Shown in pieces: positions 35,198 through 48,200 of a DNA stretch of 64,000 nucleotides (within the stretch, counting starts at the first letter, position 1; the number at the start of each line of letters is the position of its first letter). A model generated the notes under the pieces. The model saw only the letters and a list, made by a program, of their open reading frames with translations, searched no databases and had not been told where the DNA came from. Source of the stretch: Taenia hydatigena (lineage: Eukaryota; Platyhelminthes; Cestoda; Cyclophyllidea; Taeniidae); contig JADWOT020000002.1 of assembly GCA_036345935.2 (NCBI GenBank), positions 2,638,692 to 2,702,691 of the forward strand, written 5' to 3'. The position numbers were made by a program, and so were the translations under genes.

Positions 35198-37250
35198 TCA
35201 CAGAAATTCTTTTAGGGCATGTGTGCTAATGTTGGGTTTATTAAGCAAAGTGTGCTTTCGAAATTGCACAAAATAGATTGCTATTCAAAGACGTTGAGGC
35301 GAAATTGTTTAATATTAATCTCACTACTGTGTGCAGTTCATTGTTTAGTTCAAATGCATGTAAGTCTATGTGGTGTGAGGGTGGAAAGTGCAAGTCAAAA
35401 ATGCATGCATAGCAGACAGTTTCTTATTATAGATGGAAATAGGCGCTGTTTCCGCTGTCGCCTTTGCTCAATCTGATGCGCCACAGCGTATTACCAAGAC
35501 CTCGGCTCAGCGATATTCTCTGAATGACGCTGCTCGACGCTCTCTCGCTCTTTTACGACGTGACCATCCCCGTCATGGAAGCGCGTTTATGAAGCGCTTT
35601 TTTGCCGTTATGGGTCTGGTCACCAATTGGATAGCGTGGATTTCAAGAGCGGAGTGCTATGAGACACTTGGTACGTCGCGATTTCATCCTTTGCTCATCA
35701 GTAGCCCTGTGGCTGCATGAGTGCTGCACTGCGATCAGGCTCCTCTCATGGACCTCTGGCCCTTGTGGCCTTTTCGTCCCTTCACCCACACTCTCAACTT
35801 TGATTCCCCTTCCTGCATCGCAGGCAACACCATCTCTAATACATGCTTCCTTTCTCCGATCTCGACGAGCCTTAGAGTCACATCCTGTTTCGCTATATTG
35901 TACCCTACGCTTCAAGCTCTCGTTGGAAATAAGCTCCTTATTATTTTCGCTTTAATGACATTTATATAGTTGTTACTTCATGGAATGGTATGCATGTCAT
36001 TCTTTGTATTTTTGAAACAAATCTTTCTGCGTCGAGCGGAAACCATGCAACACATAATCCTTGATTTGCGTTGCTATTTGGGAGTGTGTTTCCTAGCGTT
36101 TGTGGGAGGAGCTAACATTGTATTTGCCCCACCCGAAGGACTTGTACAATGCCACGACGAGACTGTTGCTGACAACAAATTTATCCAGTTTTGAGGAAAA
36201 GATGCAAGGGGATTTCCCCTGATATTTAATGACTTACTTCGGTATCGTCTCTAAATAACCGGCCATAGTTGAGATTACCTGACGCAAATACGTGTACATT
36301 TGGTAGTTTAAATGGAACATGCAACTAATCCCAACTTTAGATGGCATTGATCCAAGGGTGCGACAATACCAATTGCATTTCAGCATGATGAAGTCTTTTT
36401 TGATCAAACAGACCTTCCTTTAAGCTATTTAACCAGCGATCCAAAAACATTTTCACAAAATGATTGGTAAGTGGGTCCTTTGAAGCCGAATCGCAGTTGT
36501 AAAAAGCGAATTACTCACCATAACTTATTTCAAGCGAGTATGAAGAAGTATGCAGCATAAGCTAACCAACGGTAATGTAACCCTATTATTTAGTACTTCT
36601 GCCTCTGTTTCCGATTTCATTAAAACCTTAAATTGCCTACAATATAATTGCAAAACTTATGTTAGATAAAAATGACTATGCAAGTGAGAGGCGAGAGAGC
36701 AATTGGAACCTGGGCTAGGAAGAACAGGTCGGTTTCACAGACGTGGGGAGACCGCCTCCTTACCTGCTACTGATTCGTTACCTAACTAGAGTTCAGCTTT
36801 TGTATTACAGATGCCTAAAATCATCCAACATTAAATTACCAGGAGTAGCAAATGTTAAAAGCAGGAAAATGGAGAAAACCGTACACTGGTGGCGGTGCTC
36901 GAGGAAGCTCCATCTTTTAAATGACATAAATTATGGAGGTTAGATGAAAGCCGTTAGCCCCGACATTCGCTTATATTTCAGCGCCAATAAAGTTCGCTGA
37001 TTCCATTAGCGCTAATGCAAAGGTTATCCTGGGCGGGAATAGATGCCGGGGTCTTTCATGACTCTGACATCAGCTAACGCCGCAAGGCACTAGCTCAGCT
37101 TATTCGAGACTTATTCCATTACGATTAAGTGCTTGGTGAGGATGATGTAGAGCAGGCTAGAGATTCCCAACTCCTAGCAGAATGGGCAATTCGAGGCATT
37201 TTACTCTACAGGATCACTGGCTAGGTAATGGCTTAATTCAGATTGAAGAT
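35198..37250. other. No supported gene
   Basis: Several overlapping frames at 35219-36194 on both strands show no domain or splice support. The sequence at 35700-35960 is pyrimidine-rich on plus. Nothing is recognised between 36200 and 37250. Confidence 0.45.
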
Positions 37251-37478
37251 TCAACCACATAGCGTTGCGGGAATACCCACTCTACGACCAACAACGCCTC
37301 CAGTCAGACAATCGAGGTCGCAATCAGAAAGCGTTGGGAGCTCCTTCTGACATCGCTTCCTGATATACCCAACAGGTGTACAAACTTGAACATCCACGTT
37401 GGATCCCTCCACGCTGCAACCCAAGATCATGTAAGCTACATATTTCATATCCTGCCTGCACATAAATGGTTTTAACAA
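37251..37478 (-). CDS. Cysteine-rich exon candidate, possibly TSP1-like
   Basis: The minus frame includes GCSVEGSNVDVQVC, RKRC and SDCDLDCLTGGVVGRRVGIP before a TGA. The spacing C-x3-C-x2-GG-x3-RR resembles the core of thrombospondin type 1 repeats, although the Trp residues are missing. It lies about 90 bp beyond the VWA-like frame on the same strand, which would fit an extracellular adhesion protein, but there is no clear acceptor. The match is short and the call is tentative. Confidence 0.3.
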   Translation of the reverse strand: MLKPFMCRQDMKYVAYMILGCSVEGSNVDVQVCTPVGYIRKRCQKELPTLSDCDLDCLTGGVVGRRVGIPATLCG

Positions 37479-37566
37479 ACTAGAAGCGCACTTCTTGACT
37501 TGGGTGCAGCTTTCCTAAACCTGCGCAACGCGATGTTGCAGTGGTGTTTTCTTTGCAAAACTGATC

Positions 37567-38028
37567 TCAGCGGTATGAGGAAGACATTAATGAATGAGAG
37601 ACATCGTTAGCGGTTGCAGTTGTGTCCAGAACTGACGCAGCATGTGACGTTTGGAGCTGATTCCCTTCGTAATGCCAAAGCGGTTCGGAATTTCGCATAG
37701 GGTGCTTCTGCCTAATAGAATAGTGCAGAGAAGCAAACACGGCTGTTGTGTCCTCGTAAGTAGACGCAACTGAAATCTGTAGTCCTCGTTTGGTGGCTAC
37801 ATCGAGTCTCACTAGCAAATTGCAGATGATTTGGGTGAGAGCTTGCTTTATATAGGGCAAACGAGCTCTGGTAGCCAGTTGAGTTTCTAAGACAACAAAA
37901 TGCAGGATGATGTGGAAATTTATCGTAGAGGAGGAGAGCTGAGCTATCAGAGGAATACGCCTTCGCAGACTAAGAGCACTCTTTGAATACAAATTGTCCG
38001 TGTTCATTCGCACGCTGTGCTGGTGCAA
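37567..38028 (-). CDS. VWA-like domain exon
   Basis: The minus frame fits a von Willebrand A domain in order: a hydrophobic strand (HIILHFVVLE), helix 1 (YIKQALTQIICNLLVRLDVA), the second strand with the common YxDDxxxxF pattern seen as STYEDTTAVF, then LWHYEGNQLQTSHAASVL followed by DTTATAND, which resembles the Y-x-GG-x-T-x(5)-AL segment. The metal-site motif DxSxS is not conserved: its place reads ETQLA. The domain would therefore be a divergent VWA with an impaired MIDAS, or a decaying copy. The frame is 153 codons, near the chance limit, so the call rests on the pattern. VWA domains usually mediate extracellular adhesion. The start is not defined; upstream sequence to 38210 on this strand (GENLGRSTLLKGAKKKLKHI) may be another exon. 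Confidence 0.5.
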   Translation of the reverse strand: MHQHSVRMNTDNLYSKSALSLRRRIPLIAQLSSSTINFHIILHFVVLETQLATRARLPYIKQALTQIICNLLVRLDVATKRGLQISVASTYEDTTAVFASLHYSIRQKHPMRNSEPLWHYEGNQLQTSHAASVLDTTATANDVSHSLMSSSYR

Positions 38029-38973
38029 ATGAATCTCACAATCAACCGCTTCGGGCTAATAGGGAGTGATCTATTATTATGCTGTCCCTTTAGCATTCTT
38101 ATGACATCCTCTTGCACCGGTTGCTTGTTCAAGGAAATGATATGCTTTAGCTTTTTCTTTGCTCCTTTTAACAGCGTGGAACGCCCAAGGTTTTCGCCAG
38201 GCATGAACAACCATAAGGCTAGAGCTATGGCTTAGAGGACGCCTACTTGTGTGCATCATTATGGTTTAGGCGTCATTTGCCTAGCGCGGTCGGATGTGCT
38301 CATAATTAGAGAAACCAGATAAAATCGTTTTTTCTACCTAAGGACTGCCGTATATTAAACCACAGAGATATTACCAAGTAGACAGACAGACAACCATGGG
38401 AAAGGAGAACTGGCACAGCTATGTAGATCAGCGGGGAAGATATGCGTTCCAAGCCTTTGAACTCATCTTACCAACAGTTACTCTGTCTGCAATGTACAGA
38501 TTCTCGAACAGCGCGCTCTAATGCGCACCGTTCTGGGCGTTTTGAGGTGTGAACCTGCATCTTCATTGGCATGTTAACCTGCAGCCCACTTCTTCAGGTC
38601 CTTTCACAACGAGTCTATCCAAATGCAACTCATGAGGGCGGTGGAGCTGGGAAGTAGTCATTATGTTAAATATAAATGTTAAGCAAAAGTTTAACGTAAG
38701 TCCAAAGTCTCACATTGCGGAAGGCTTAGTAACGACTATTTTGCAGAAATTGCTATAAAAATCACTTTAGGAACGCCCTCTTTAAGAATGTATTTGTCTC
38801 AGTAAATAAGGTTATAAAAAAGCACCCTCAAAGATAAGAAATCGTAACTTGCTGTAAAATATGGGACTCGGATCAAGGGGTGGAAAATTAAAGAAACTAT
38901 CAATAAAAAACCTGGTTTTTTAGCGAGGAAGTATACATGACTACACAGTCAACAGGGGAACGAGTAAGCTGTC

Positions 38974-39122
38974 ATGGCTTCGCATCTGTGTTTGATGATT
39001 AAAAGCTTTGCCCACCAGTGTGCTGGACCATGTCTATGGTGGTGCCCCTGGCCTGTTGGGGCACACTACCTGCTCCTAGATGCTGCTTTCTGCATTGCAG
39101 CAGCAGTTGACGCTCTTACATG
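38974..39122 (+). CDS. Possible first exon, Cys/Trp-rich and hydrophobic
   Basis: From ATG 38974 the plus frame reads MASHLCLMIKSFAHQCAGPC, then LWWCPWPVGAHYLLLDAAFC and IAAAVDALT, up to a consensus donor (ACATG then GTAAGC at 39123). The segment is more GC-rich than its surroundings and contains a hydrophobic stretch that could be membrane-associated. No downstream exon was found and no family is recognised. An acceptor-like ctttctgcattgcag inside it gives an alternative reading. Confidence 0.3.
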
Positions 39123-41939
39123 GTAAGCAGGCTCATCATTACGGTTTCACACTGTAAAGGTTCCAGAGGCTATTGTGAGATGAAGGTTTCCACCTAGGTT
39201 AGTGCACTTATTCCCTGAAGCCAAGAGACAATTCCAGCTCCACGCCTTCGTATTCCCCACGACCTATTTTCAAATAAATGTTTTATTTAGGCGAATATCT
39301 AGGTTTTGCCTTCAGGTGAACGCCCAGATACATTGTGATGGCAGGTTGAGCGCTGACGGTGTGTCAGCGTGAAACTTCACTCGGCTCGGCAGCTTTGTCT
39401 ACTTTATTATGAGTGATATTACGCTTTGACTGCAAGCTAAGATTGCTGCATTTACAAAGCAGTATGTATTTAATACAAAGATAGGTTAGCCCACGTATGC
39501 AGCGTTTTATGCGCTCCACGCCTTGATCTGGAAATAACTCAAGTAAAACTCTAGCTGATGGCTTTCTATGGTGCTGTAGCAAAAAAGTTAGAAGAACTTT
39601 GATTCCAAAACCATGCTACATATTTAAATTCTATTCTAGAATTAATTGAAATTAAAAATCAAGTGCTATGATGCGTCGGCTTTAAAACATGTGACAATTG
39701 GCTATGACAGCAATGTACTGCTAAGTATTTCGCTACAAAAGCTAAGACTTCAAAATCGTATGGCTACAATCTTCCTTTCTACATCCAAAAATTACTCAGT
39801 TTTTACTTGGCTCTTTCCTCCATCCCTGAGAGTTATGATATTTTGTGTTATGCAACAAAAATTTAGACCTGGCCTATGGACAAAGAGATATGGCAAAGAC
39901 AGTTAATAGTACAAGTGTATATAGCCAGGTTATATTCTGTCTGTTTAGATCTGGAATCGACCAGAATTATGCAATTTCAGCTCGCTTTATGTAGTAATTA
40001 CTTGCGGTGGTTCTTGTTAGGGTCTGGCTGATGATAAGTGCGCCTAGTTTAGCACAAAAAAATCGGATTTCTCTCTGACAAGATTTGACTCTAATTGAGA
40101 GTCAGATGCGAGTTTTATTCTACGAATACCTTTAGCAAGGATACGGGCGATAATTCCCTTTTCCTTCCTTTTGATCCTAAATTGATCAGAAATGAAATTT
40201 GTCATCCTGCTTTTGAATGTAATTGCTCGCAGCAGTTCCCATTTTATAATTCCCGTATTTAGGTTCGACCGATGCGCAATGCTTCCATTTTGGCTTCGCT
40301 TTCTTTGTTGCCATAATTTTTAGTTTTATTTAGAATCTTTGTTCATTCTAGAGGTAGCGCAATCGGTTATGCTCGTCTACCTCTTCTCTCCTCATTCGCT
40401 CGCGTACACAAACAACCATTGATGATGAAGTAAGCCTCTCCATGACATTGCTACATGGAAGGTGAATTGAGTAGCTTATTTCCAAAAGTCTCAATCATTT
40501 TATACAATCATGCCACAGAGTTCAAGGAATGAGACAAATAAATAACTTCTAACGAACGAATTGCCAGATAATCTTTTTAGTCCTTTTCCACGTTACTGAC
40601 TGATCCTTGGTTAAAGAAATAGCAAAGAAAAAGTCGACAAAAAGGTTATGTATACGTTTATTGACACGTTAGCAGCATCGCGGTCTTGCCACCTAATTCA
40701 GATTAGCTTTACGCAACTGCAACCAACGCCTACCTAAATTTCGCCCTTCTGAACCACTGTACTGCAGTCAACCTGGCGACGTGACGTGTTCCAATGAATC
40801 GCCCTCCCTAACCCGAGTGTTCTTGCATTTAGCGCATGCTGCTATTCATTCTGCAGCCTTATAAACCTATTTATGAGAAATTTTCCCTGGATTACGATGC
40901 TCACGCTCAGCGCGGAAATTCAAGATAATGATTTCACCCAAGTACAGAATCACACCTTTGGATGGGAGTTGAGTGTTTCCACTGCCTTAACCACATATTC
41001 GCAAGCCCAAATCAACATTGATTTATATAGCTTTGTAGGCGTAATCCTACCGAATGCAAAATCTGCCATCTTTGCTAAGAATTGCACTACAGCACAATCA
41101 CAACCACAATTGTGTAATCCGATTTCGTATCGACGTAGAAAGTAGTTAGACAGCAAAGCAGTTATGTACATCCTTAAGTTATTTGTGTGTTTTAAGACTA
41201 ATAATAATGAGTGCTATTAGAACTTAAGGTCGCCTGAACTGAGCCAAAATTTAGTCCATAGCATCTATTTTTTGGCGTAGTCATGGTAAGCAAGTACCTT
41301 TTTCATGGTCGCGAGGCCTGAACCCTACTTGGAACTCAAAGGGTACCCCATAATTAGTATTCAAGATGTTTGTTGATTCCGCAGCTAAAACTGATAACCA
41401 TTTTCATGTTCCACACCCATAGCACCACTGTATAATTTGAGAGGGATTTCCATTAAATCATGCTATTCTTTTTAGCTTTAATGTTGGTAGCATTATGCAA
41501 ATCACTACCATTATTATCTGCTTGTATGAGTGGTGAGTGGGTGTTAGGGGAACAGCAGTTGGTGAACACCGGCGGTGCCGTCAAGCCGTTGCTGTTTTTT
41601 AAGAAGTCACTAGATCCTCAATTAGCAATGGGGATGAGATGGATGCCGACTTCTTTCCCTTGTCATTAGAGAAATATAGTAGGTACAAACATAAACAACG
41701 TCACCTTTTAGCACTTTTCTCACCCCACAGGACTACGTCTGCGAAATGTGTCCAATGTTTAAAAACAACGGAAATATAATAGCTGCTCCTACGAAGAAAA
41801 CATTCACCTTAAAAATGCTCTCTGATCCAGTTTAATATACTACTAGAAATCACTTTTCCTTTGCGGTTACTAGAATAACTGTACCATGAGACAGAAAAAA
41901 CGCACATAATTTTGTAATTAGCCCAGAATCAAACATTAA
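39123..41939. other. No supported gene
   Basis: Frames at 39646-39906 on plus and 40873-41171 on both strands are without recognised motifs; at 40950-41171 the minus strand looks somewhat more protein-like. A tRNA-like A-box at 40355-40366 has no B-box in the right place. Confidence 0.45.
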
Positions 41940-42690
41940 TTCGAGAGATGCTCTATGATCCGCGTTCCTTTGCAAAGTACCACAATCCAATCTGACAGCC
42001 TTTGAAGAGAGCAAGCGCAAAGGGAAGGGCGTGTAAACTCACTCAAAAGGCTTATCAATAAAAGGCACACTTCACTGCTCCTATGAGAAGTTCGAAATAG
42101 GCAAATAATAACATGCTCCACAAATCAAATCAAGCGATGCAATGCACATTTGGATGCAGCACTTAAGGCAGAGACGGATGAATTGGCCGCTCATTGTGAC
42201 CTCGAAGGCGCTACCAATGTAGTAGATTGTTGTGAACAGGATCCATGTGTAGGAAGGAGCTAGGACCATGGCGTGGGTAACGTCGAACGATTCGTGACAA
42301 TTTCCTTCAGCACAACAAAACTGAATCAAAGATTAATTCGCGAGGTGATCATGCCATACAGCGTATGGGGCAGAAGCATCCAGCACGAAGCAATTACTGG
42401 GGCCATATACATCTACACGATTCATAATCTTTTTAAAGGCGTCAAATTCCAACCTGACAGAACTTGAAGAGAACAAGTGAAAGGAAAAGGTCACGAATAC
42501 CATGAAAATTTAAATGGCCACCAGCCGACTGGTACGTCGTGGGATCGCGTGCAAGACATGGAACGAAACACCGTGTCCACCAAAATGTCAGTGATAGTTC
42601 TGAATGCCATAGCTTTCCCACTCGCCTCTATGGTCCCACACTCAAAACAGTTAGGCACAGGAATTTCAGCCAGCTATTGATTCATTTACC
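41940..42690 (-). repeat. Local duplication around a hydrophobic, membrane-type segment
   Basis: Two blocks match each other: caatctgacagcctttgaag near 41985 and ccaacctgacagaacttgaa near 42450, with similarity continuing on both sides. On the minus strand the first unit includes an open frame (42329-42081) reading SFDVTHAMVLAPSYTWILFT then TIYYIGSAFEV, a good transmembrane pattern, followed by LCLKCCIQMCIASLDLICGA. The second unit keeps an open frame over the matching tail (FSFHLFSSSSVRLEF). This suggests tandem duplication of a membrane-protein exon, at least partly decayed. I do not recognise the family. Confidence 0.45.
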
Positions 42691-42779
42691 AGCACATCAC
42701 CTAGTCAACAACCCTGCTTGTGATGACCCTGAAAAGGCTCAGCGAGAAAGTGAGTCTTGCAGTCAAGCGCTTAATTAGC

Positions 42780-44199
42780 CACTTCATGCTGGCTAGCGCT
42801 TGGATGTTGGAAAGCACACAACTTTGCGCAATAATCACACCACCCAACAGCTCGTTCACTCACTCGTTATTGAGGGTAGCTGACTACAGGAAGTGACGAA
42901 ATGATGCGCAGTTTCTCCCTATTTTGTCTTCTTGTTAAAATTACCCCCAGTTACACTAAGACATTTTCTCACTACGCTAAACGTACCATTGGCTTGATAC
43001 AATATTCTCACGACTGGCCTCTGCGAGACAGGCTATAAAAATAGATGAACGGAATAAAACCCCATATAATCCGTTCTTTAGGGGTTAAAATGACCACGAA
43101 TCGCCATTGGATAATGATAATTGCAAAAATAAAATAAAAAATATGCTTCGAAATTTGGAAGCATAGAATAAGGTGGCTCAAATAATAGCAGAAGACATAA
43201 GCTGTAAAGTTGCTTGACAGGACGCAGGCGATGGTACAACGTAGAGACCTCTGGTGTCCGTCCAGCCATCAAGGTAGTGCTACGTCGGTGAGGGTTAGTG
43301 CATGCGTGCTTGACCATAGTAGCGAGCCCGCGAGCGAATGCTGGCTTACTCGACTGCTCCGCTCAGCATTACCCTCCTCCTCTCTCATCCGCTTTCTTCC
43401 CTACTCACTCGTGAGCCTTTTACAGCCATTCCATTTCTTATCACACATTTGCTCAACAGCCAATGAAGTTTTTCACGCTTTAGACTTTTACTGAATTCAG
43501 CAGGAGGTTTCATTGTGGCCGATTATTTAAATTTTTTGCATTCGTGCTTAGAAATACATACTTCAATTATTTTAGTGGGCTGATTTAAAGCATATTTAAT
43601 TTCCAACAGCTCTAACTAATTCTATTTATTTAGAATCCAAATATGAACCACTTTATATTCTCTACGAATACTTCTTAGTTAATGTTAACCATATTGTCGG
43701 CAGATAGCTTAGCATTTTGAAGTGCAGGATAAATTGGAAATTTACGAAGTCCTCTCATATTTTTTCAAAGTTGTATACAGAATACCAGCGATAAGCCATT
43801 TTGGCACTTCAGGGTGGCTGATCTATCTGCATGACTGACTGATTATTTAGTGGCACAGATATGGTCCTAAAAGCTGCTTTTTTGTTTCGCTGTTCGTATT
43901 CTTCAGGAGCCCTACTTCTTAAAAATTTTGGCATATTATGCCACTTTTGTTATCTCGTGCTATCGTCTGTCAAATCCTCTAAGCTTTCTGTGACTTCTGG
44001 AGTGACTTTATCCTTATTTCGAACTCCGTATAGTCATCTCTCTTCTTGCTTCCTTTTGTGAGATGGATCTAGGTGAAGGCAATCTCCACACCGTGGTCGG
44101 TGGCCTCGTATCACACGTATCCACTGAGGGGATGCAAGGATTACTAAGCATCTTAATGTACAATCTCTAATCTGCCAAGATGTTTGGTATCGAGTCGTA
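42780..44199. other. No supported gene
   Basis: The plus strand at 43320-43450 is pyrimidine-rich with many ctc/ctt blocks, similar in style to 23870-25180, which explains the 94-codon frame at 43210. Nothing else is recognised. Confidence 0.45.
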
Positions 44200-45290
44200 G
44201 GGTCCGCTAATTTACATGCGCATCACAGTGCATGTTCTTCACTCATGTAGATATTACTAGATATGGCTTTATTAATTACACTGGAAAATAAACGACTGGT
44301 TTAATGTTAGCAATAAAAGCTATAAATTTTTATTTTGATCAATATTAAATACTGATTAGTTTGAGCAAACACAAATAACAGCAAAATCCCTGTTATTCAT
44401 GCCGTATTTGTTTCATTGTTTTGAACGATTCCACATTTTACCTCAAATCTCCGACACCTTAGTAGAAACCCGTGCCTGCGTGCAATGACGAACAGGAAAA
44501 TCAACAGTCGAAAACGCAAAACGACCTCTTTTTAGGCGCATGTCTATTTCCAAATCACTTGAATGAGTGTACGTCTTTAAGAGGTAGGTTAAGGTAGCTC
44601 GTTGAAAAGCCTCATAACACAAGCGAACAAGTTTTGATCAATGCACTTGCATTTACGCTTACAAATCGCTTAAGAACGTAGCTTCCCAAACATACACGCT
44701 CATATGTTGCTTATGCAACGCTATTGCCTCATAATCAAAAGCAATCACACTATCGATGCAATATGGTGTGACATAATGCAATACATTGCATCTCGAAGGT
44801 TCCGTAAGGTAATGAGCAAATCGGACATCGCAGATCCAAGACTGCTGAAACACGTTAAGCATAAGTAGTATAAGGTTTCAAAGTCGTGATGCATTTTATT
44901 TGAATTGACTAATGGTTGCCTGAGTTCTCGTCGTTTGGACTACAACAGGAATTGTCCTGCTTAAAACGCCTTGTTTATTCTCAGGCTGACATAAAAACTC
45001 TGCGTTAACACATTTTTTGCACAAGTCCAAGCTCCAAGTTATGCTTGGATTCATGTGTACGGAAATGGTTGTAAGCGAAGTGTTTTCAAAATGAACGGCA
45101 CTTACAAAGATGGTCGGGAGCCAATTGCAAGAGCATTAGGATGACCCATCTGAATTGAGCGAAGCACACTGTGCATCTGTAGACATGCGTTTTAGTGAAG
45201 AGAATATAGAGCTGCGCGAAGCTCTGTAAATGAGACTGAGATAAATTAAACGGGTAAGCAAGGGTATCTTCCATATCTGCTGTCAGTATT
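44200..45290 (-). pseudogene. Tandem unit 1 of the zinc-finger array (incomplete)
   Basis: This unit aligns with two separate parts of unit 2: about 44450-44870 with 49170-49530, and about 45106-45290 with 50600-50760. The intervening 0.75 kb of unit 2, which holds its two best finger exons, is missing here. One exon is well preserved: 45274-45106 reads HVYRCTVCFAQFRW and ends at a consensus GTAAGT donor, giving the C-x2-C half of a C2H2 finger with part of the histidine side (APDHL). The segment at 44862-44659 keeps YCIDSVIAFDYEAIALHKQH, a finger whose second Cys has become Ser. With finger exons missing this is probably a decayed copy. Confidence 0.5.
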
Positions 45291-48200
45291 ATGTGTGGTT
45301 AATGGGCAGAGGAGCAGGGGTTGCGTGCAGAGTCAAAAACTTGTATTTTGCAGGCAAGTGATTCGAGCATATTTGAAAGATAAGAAGTTGTTCTTTAAGT
45401 TAGACTTGCCAATGCAAAATGCATGGGGCTAAAATAATAAGTTATATGTTGGCTCATCAAGTAATCCAAAACCCATTATTGCTAAAGATTTTTCCGATCC
45501 TCCCGATTCCTCTACACCCATTAATCTATGGATGTTGCTTTACTAATTTTATTAATGAGAAATAGCAAGGAATAATTTAAAAAATCGGTGGTCTACCTAT
45601 AAAATATATGCCTACTCGTTGGCGTGCCCTTACCTTGGCGATTTTCAAAGATCGTAACTGATGAGCATATCGACGAGATCGCTTTAACAGCAGAAGAGCA
45701 TTTATTGATCACTAGCAAATGCAGCAACGTGAGTTCACATAAGTGAAGTTCGCGACTGCGCTTTGGTCGAAAGGATGAAAACCCGACTAGTAACCCAAGG
45801 ATTCGAAATTGACTGGCAAGATTATCGGCAATGCAAGCGCTACATTTCTAGCGTATCGAATGCAGCACCCTCTTTAACCCAATGGGAAGAGGCTGGATGC
45901 AAAACTATGCTCGCCAGGGTGTGCGTAGTCAGAATCCAGTGTCAAGACTGATTGCTGTCAAGTTTGATGCAAATCTTGGTAAAGCTGGTCATCACATAGT
46001 GAAAAGGAGCGAGGGGAATTCACTATGCAAGGACTCCAATGTAGGAGAAACATGTTTGATCCTTTCCAACAGTGACTTTACTTAAGTGAACTTTTAGCTT
46101 AAAAGTGCTGAGCAAAAGTTCACTAGGCTGGTTACGGTGGGAGGAGGAAGAGGTGGAGACGAAGGCGCTAGTCGTGGTTGTCTCGCCATCAGTGCTGGTG
46201 ATGCTTCAAGTGAGGGTGATGGTGGTATGACTGGGAGACGTCCACATTGCTTGCTCCTGCAAAGACATCTGCGGAGAGGAAGTGTTCAAACCGCGGATAT
46301 ATGGTACAACCTCTGCAAGTGATAAGACACGTGAATCGGTGTAAAATCCGCATACGCGTGAGTAGACAGCATCCTGCCAACTGACACCCTCGAAGGTGGT
46401 ACTGTCTGTTGAAGCATAGAACGGTGGTGGTGGTGGACAATTGCACACTAATACATCACTTCTTAATGTGCAAGCAAATTATTGATGAGTCAAAGTGAGT
46501 TGCTGGTCAGTCCGTCAAGAGCGGACAACGACCTTAGAATAGGAGAGATGACGCGAATTGCGAAGCAGTATGTAGTCGCAGCTGTGTGCGTGAGCGTGAT
46601 ATGTATTTGTAGATACAAAATAGAATCATTTAGAAGTGCTTTTCAGAGTGCGTGGTGAGGTGGTGGACAAAAGGAAGCAAACTTAAGGGTGGCTTCGTTG
46701 CCCCACTGAGCTTCTCGCCCCGTCATTTGAGGTCACTCCAGTACCGTTAAATTTGCTCATGGGTTAGAAGGGAGGATTAGGGAATAAGGCAGAGTAGAAT
46801 AAATAGAGAAACCGAAACCGGTACAGATGGTAATAAAGTAAGTAAAGGGGCAAACGGTTGCAGTCATTATGTGTTAGTGCTGAGTGATATGAGCTTCTAT
46901 TTGTACACCAGACTTTCTGCATTTTGACGTACTGCTGCATTGAAACGTGTGCAAGTCCCCTCAGTCACCGCCATGATTTCACTGTCCATTCATCCGCCTT
47001 CTCCATACGCTTCGAGCCTTATTTGCATCAACAAACACGGTCGTGCGCATTGAGAGAGTTCTTCGCTATTAGGTCAGTATTCCTACGAATAAAGATGATG
47101 ACGCGTGGTAACATACACACTCTCTCGGCTTCCCAGCGTGTCAGATGAAGTTAAATCGCCATAAATGAGTACTCAAGTCGGGATTAAGCATATTTATGTT
47201 TGTATACATTTTGATTGCTAAAGCGTTGGCTCGTAGGTGTTATTCTCACACAACCCACTGGTATGCAATGGCCAACCTCATAAGTTGATCAGAAGAAGAA
47301 GCTCGAGGCAAGTTAGAGGCGATGTTTAGCCCTCGATGTGTGAAAAGGAGCTGCTTTTGACACTTGCCTTTGCGCTGTGGCAAAGTGGGCTGTCTTTTGA
47401 GCTGGGTTATAAGTCCTAATCCCTACTAAGTGCGCCACGTATGTTACGCTCGTGTATTGTCTTCTTTCGGCTTCAAGATAGCTCTAGAACGAGCCTGATC
47501 ATGCACAAGCATAGCAACAATGCGTATTTGTAAAAACGTTACGCTCCTGCTGTTGTAAAATCCTTGTTAGATTGTTTTGTCAGCACAACTTATCAGGGTA
47601 AGCACAATTTAATTAGAATACGATTTTTAATTTAAGCAGTGCATATAGGAAGTGAGGGGAATGAACGTTGTTAAATCAACTGTAGGTGAGCGTTTTACGT
47701 ACTTATTCACAAGCTTAGTTGAGAATAATTAAAACGAATAATCTAACGAAACTGAAACAGACAAGATCATTCCATTGCTTGTGGTGCACTTGCATCCGGT
47801 GGGATAATGCAAAGGGTGAAATTGTTTGAGGTATCTGATGGTACATGCTGGCAGGTGCTCATGGTGCATATTTAAAAATCACCATCAGGTGCACTCCCTA
47901 GATTGGCAATTAAGCACGGAGGTTCCTTGAGCAGATGCTGCTATAATGTGCCGAATCAGAGACCATCTGCTCCTGGAGAAATAATTTGACAAGCGAAATT
48001 GCATCTGTAGTCATTTAACTTGTTCAATGACAACCTGCTATCATTTCGCTTGTGATAGCTGAGATGTGATGTAGGTTTGGTACAAAACCTTAGTGTCAGT
48101 AAGTCTGCTTTCCCGCTTTCTTATGAGTGAGACAATCCTCCTGGTCAAGATCATCACCTTCACCTTTGAACCTTAAAAACGATCATTATCTGTGTCGACG

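Noticed and set aside
40355..40366. tRNA or SINE-like A-box (tagcgcaatcgg)
   Set aside because: No B-box downstream and no cloverleaf; the only ggttcga-like site lies upstream, in the wrong order.
46130..46446. Gly-rich plus frame and His-rich minus frame
   Set aside because: Low-complexity ggtgg and gga sequence; frames open on both strands, no family.
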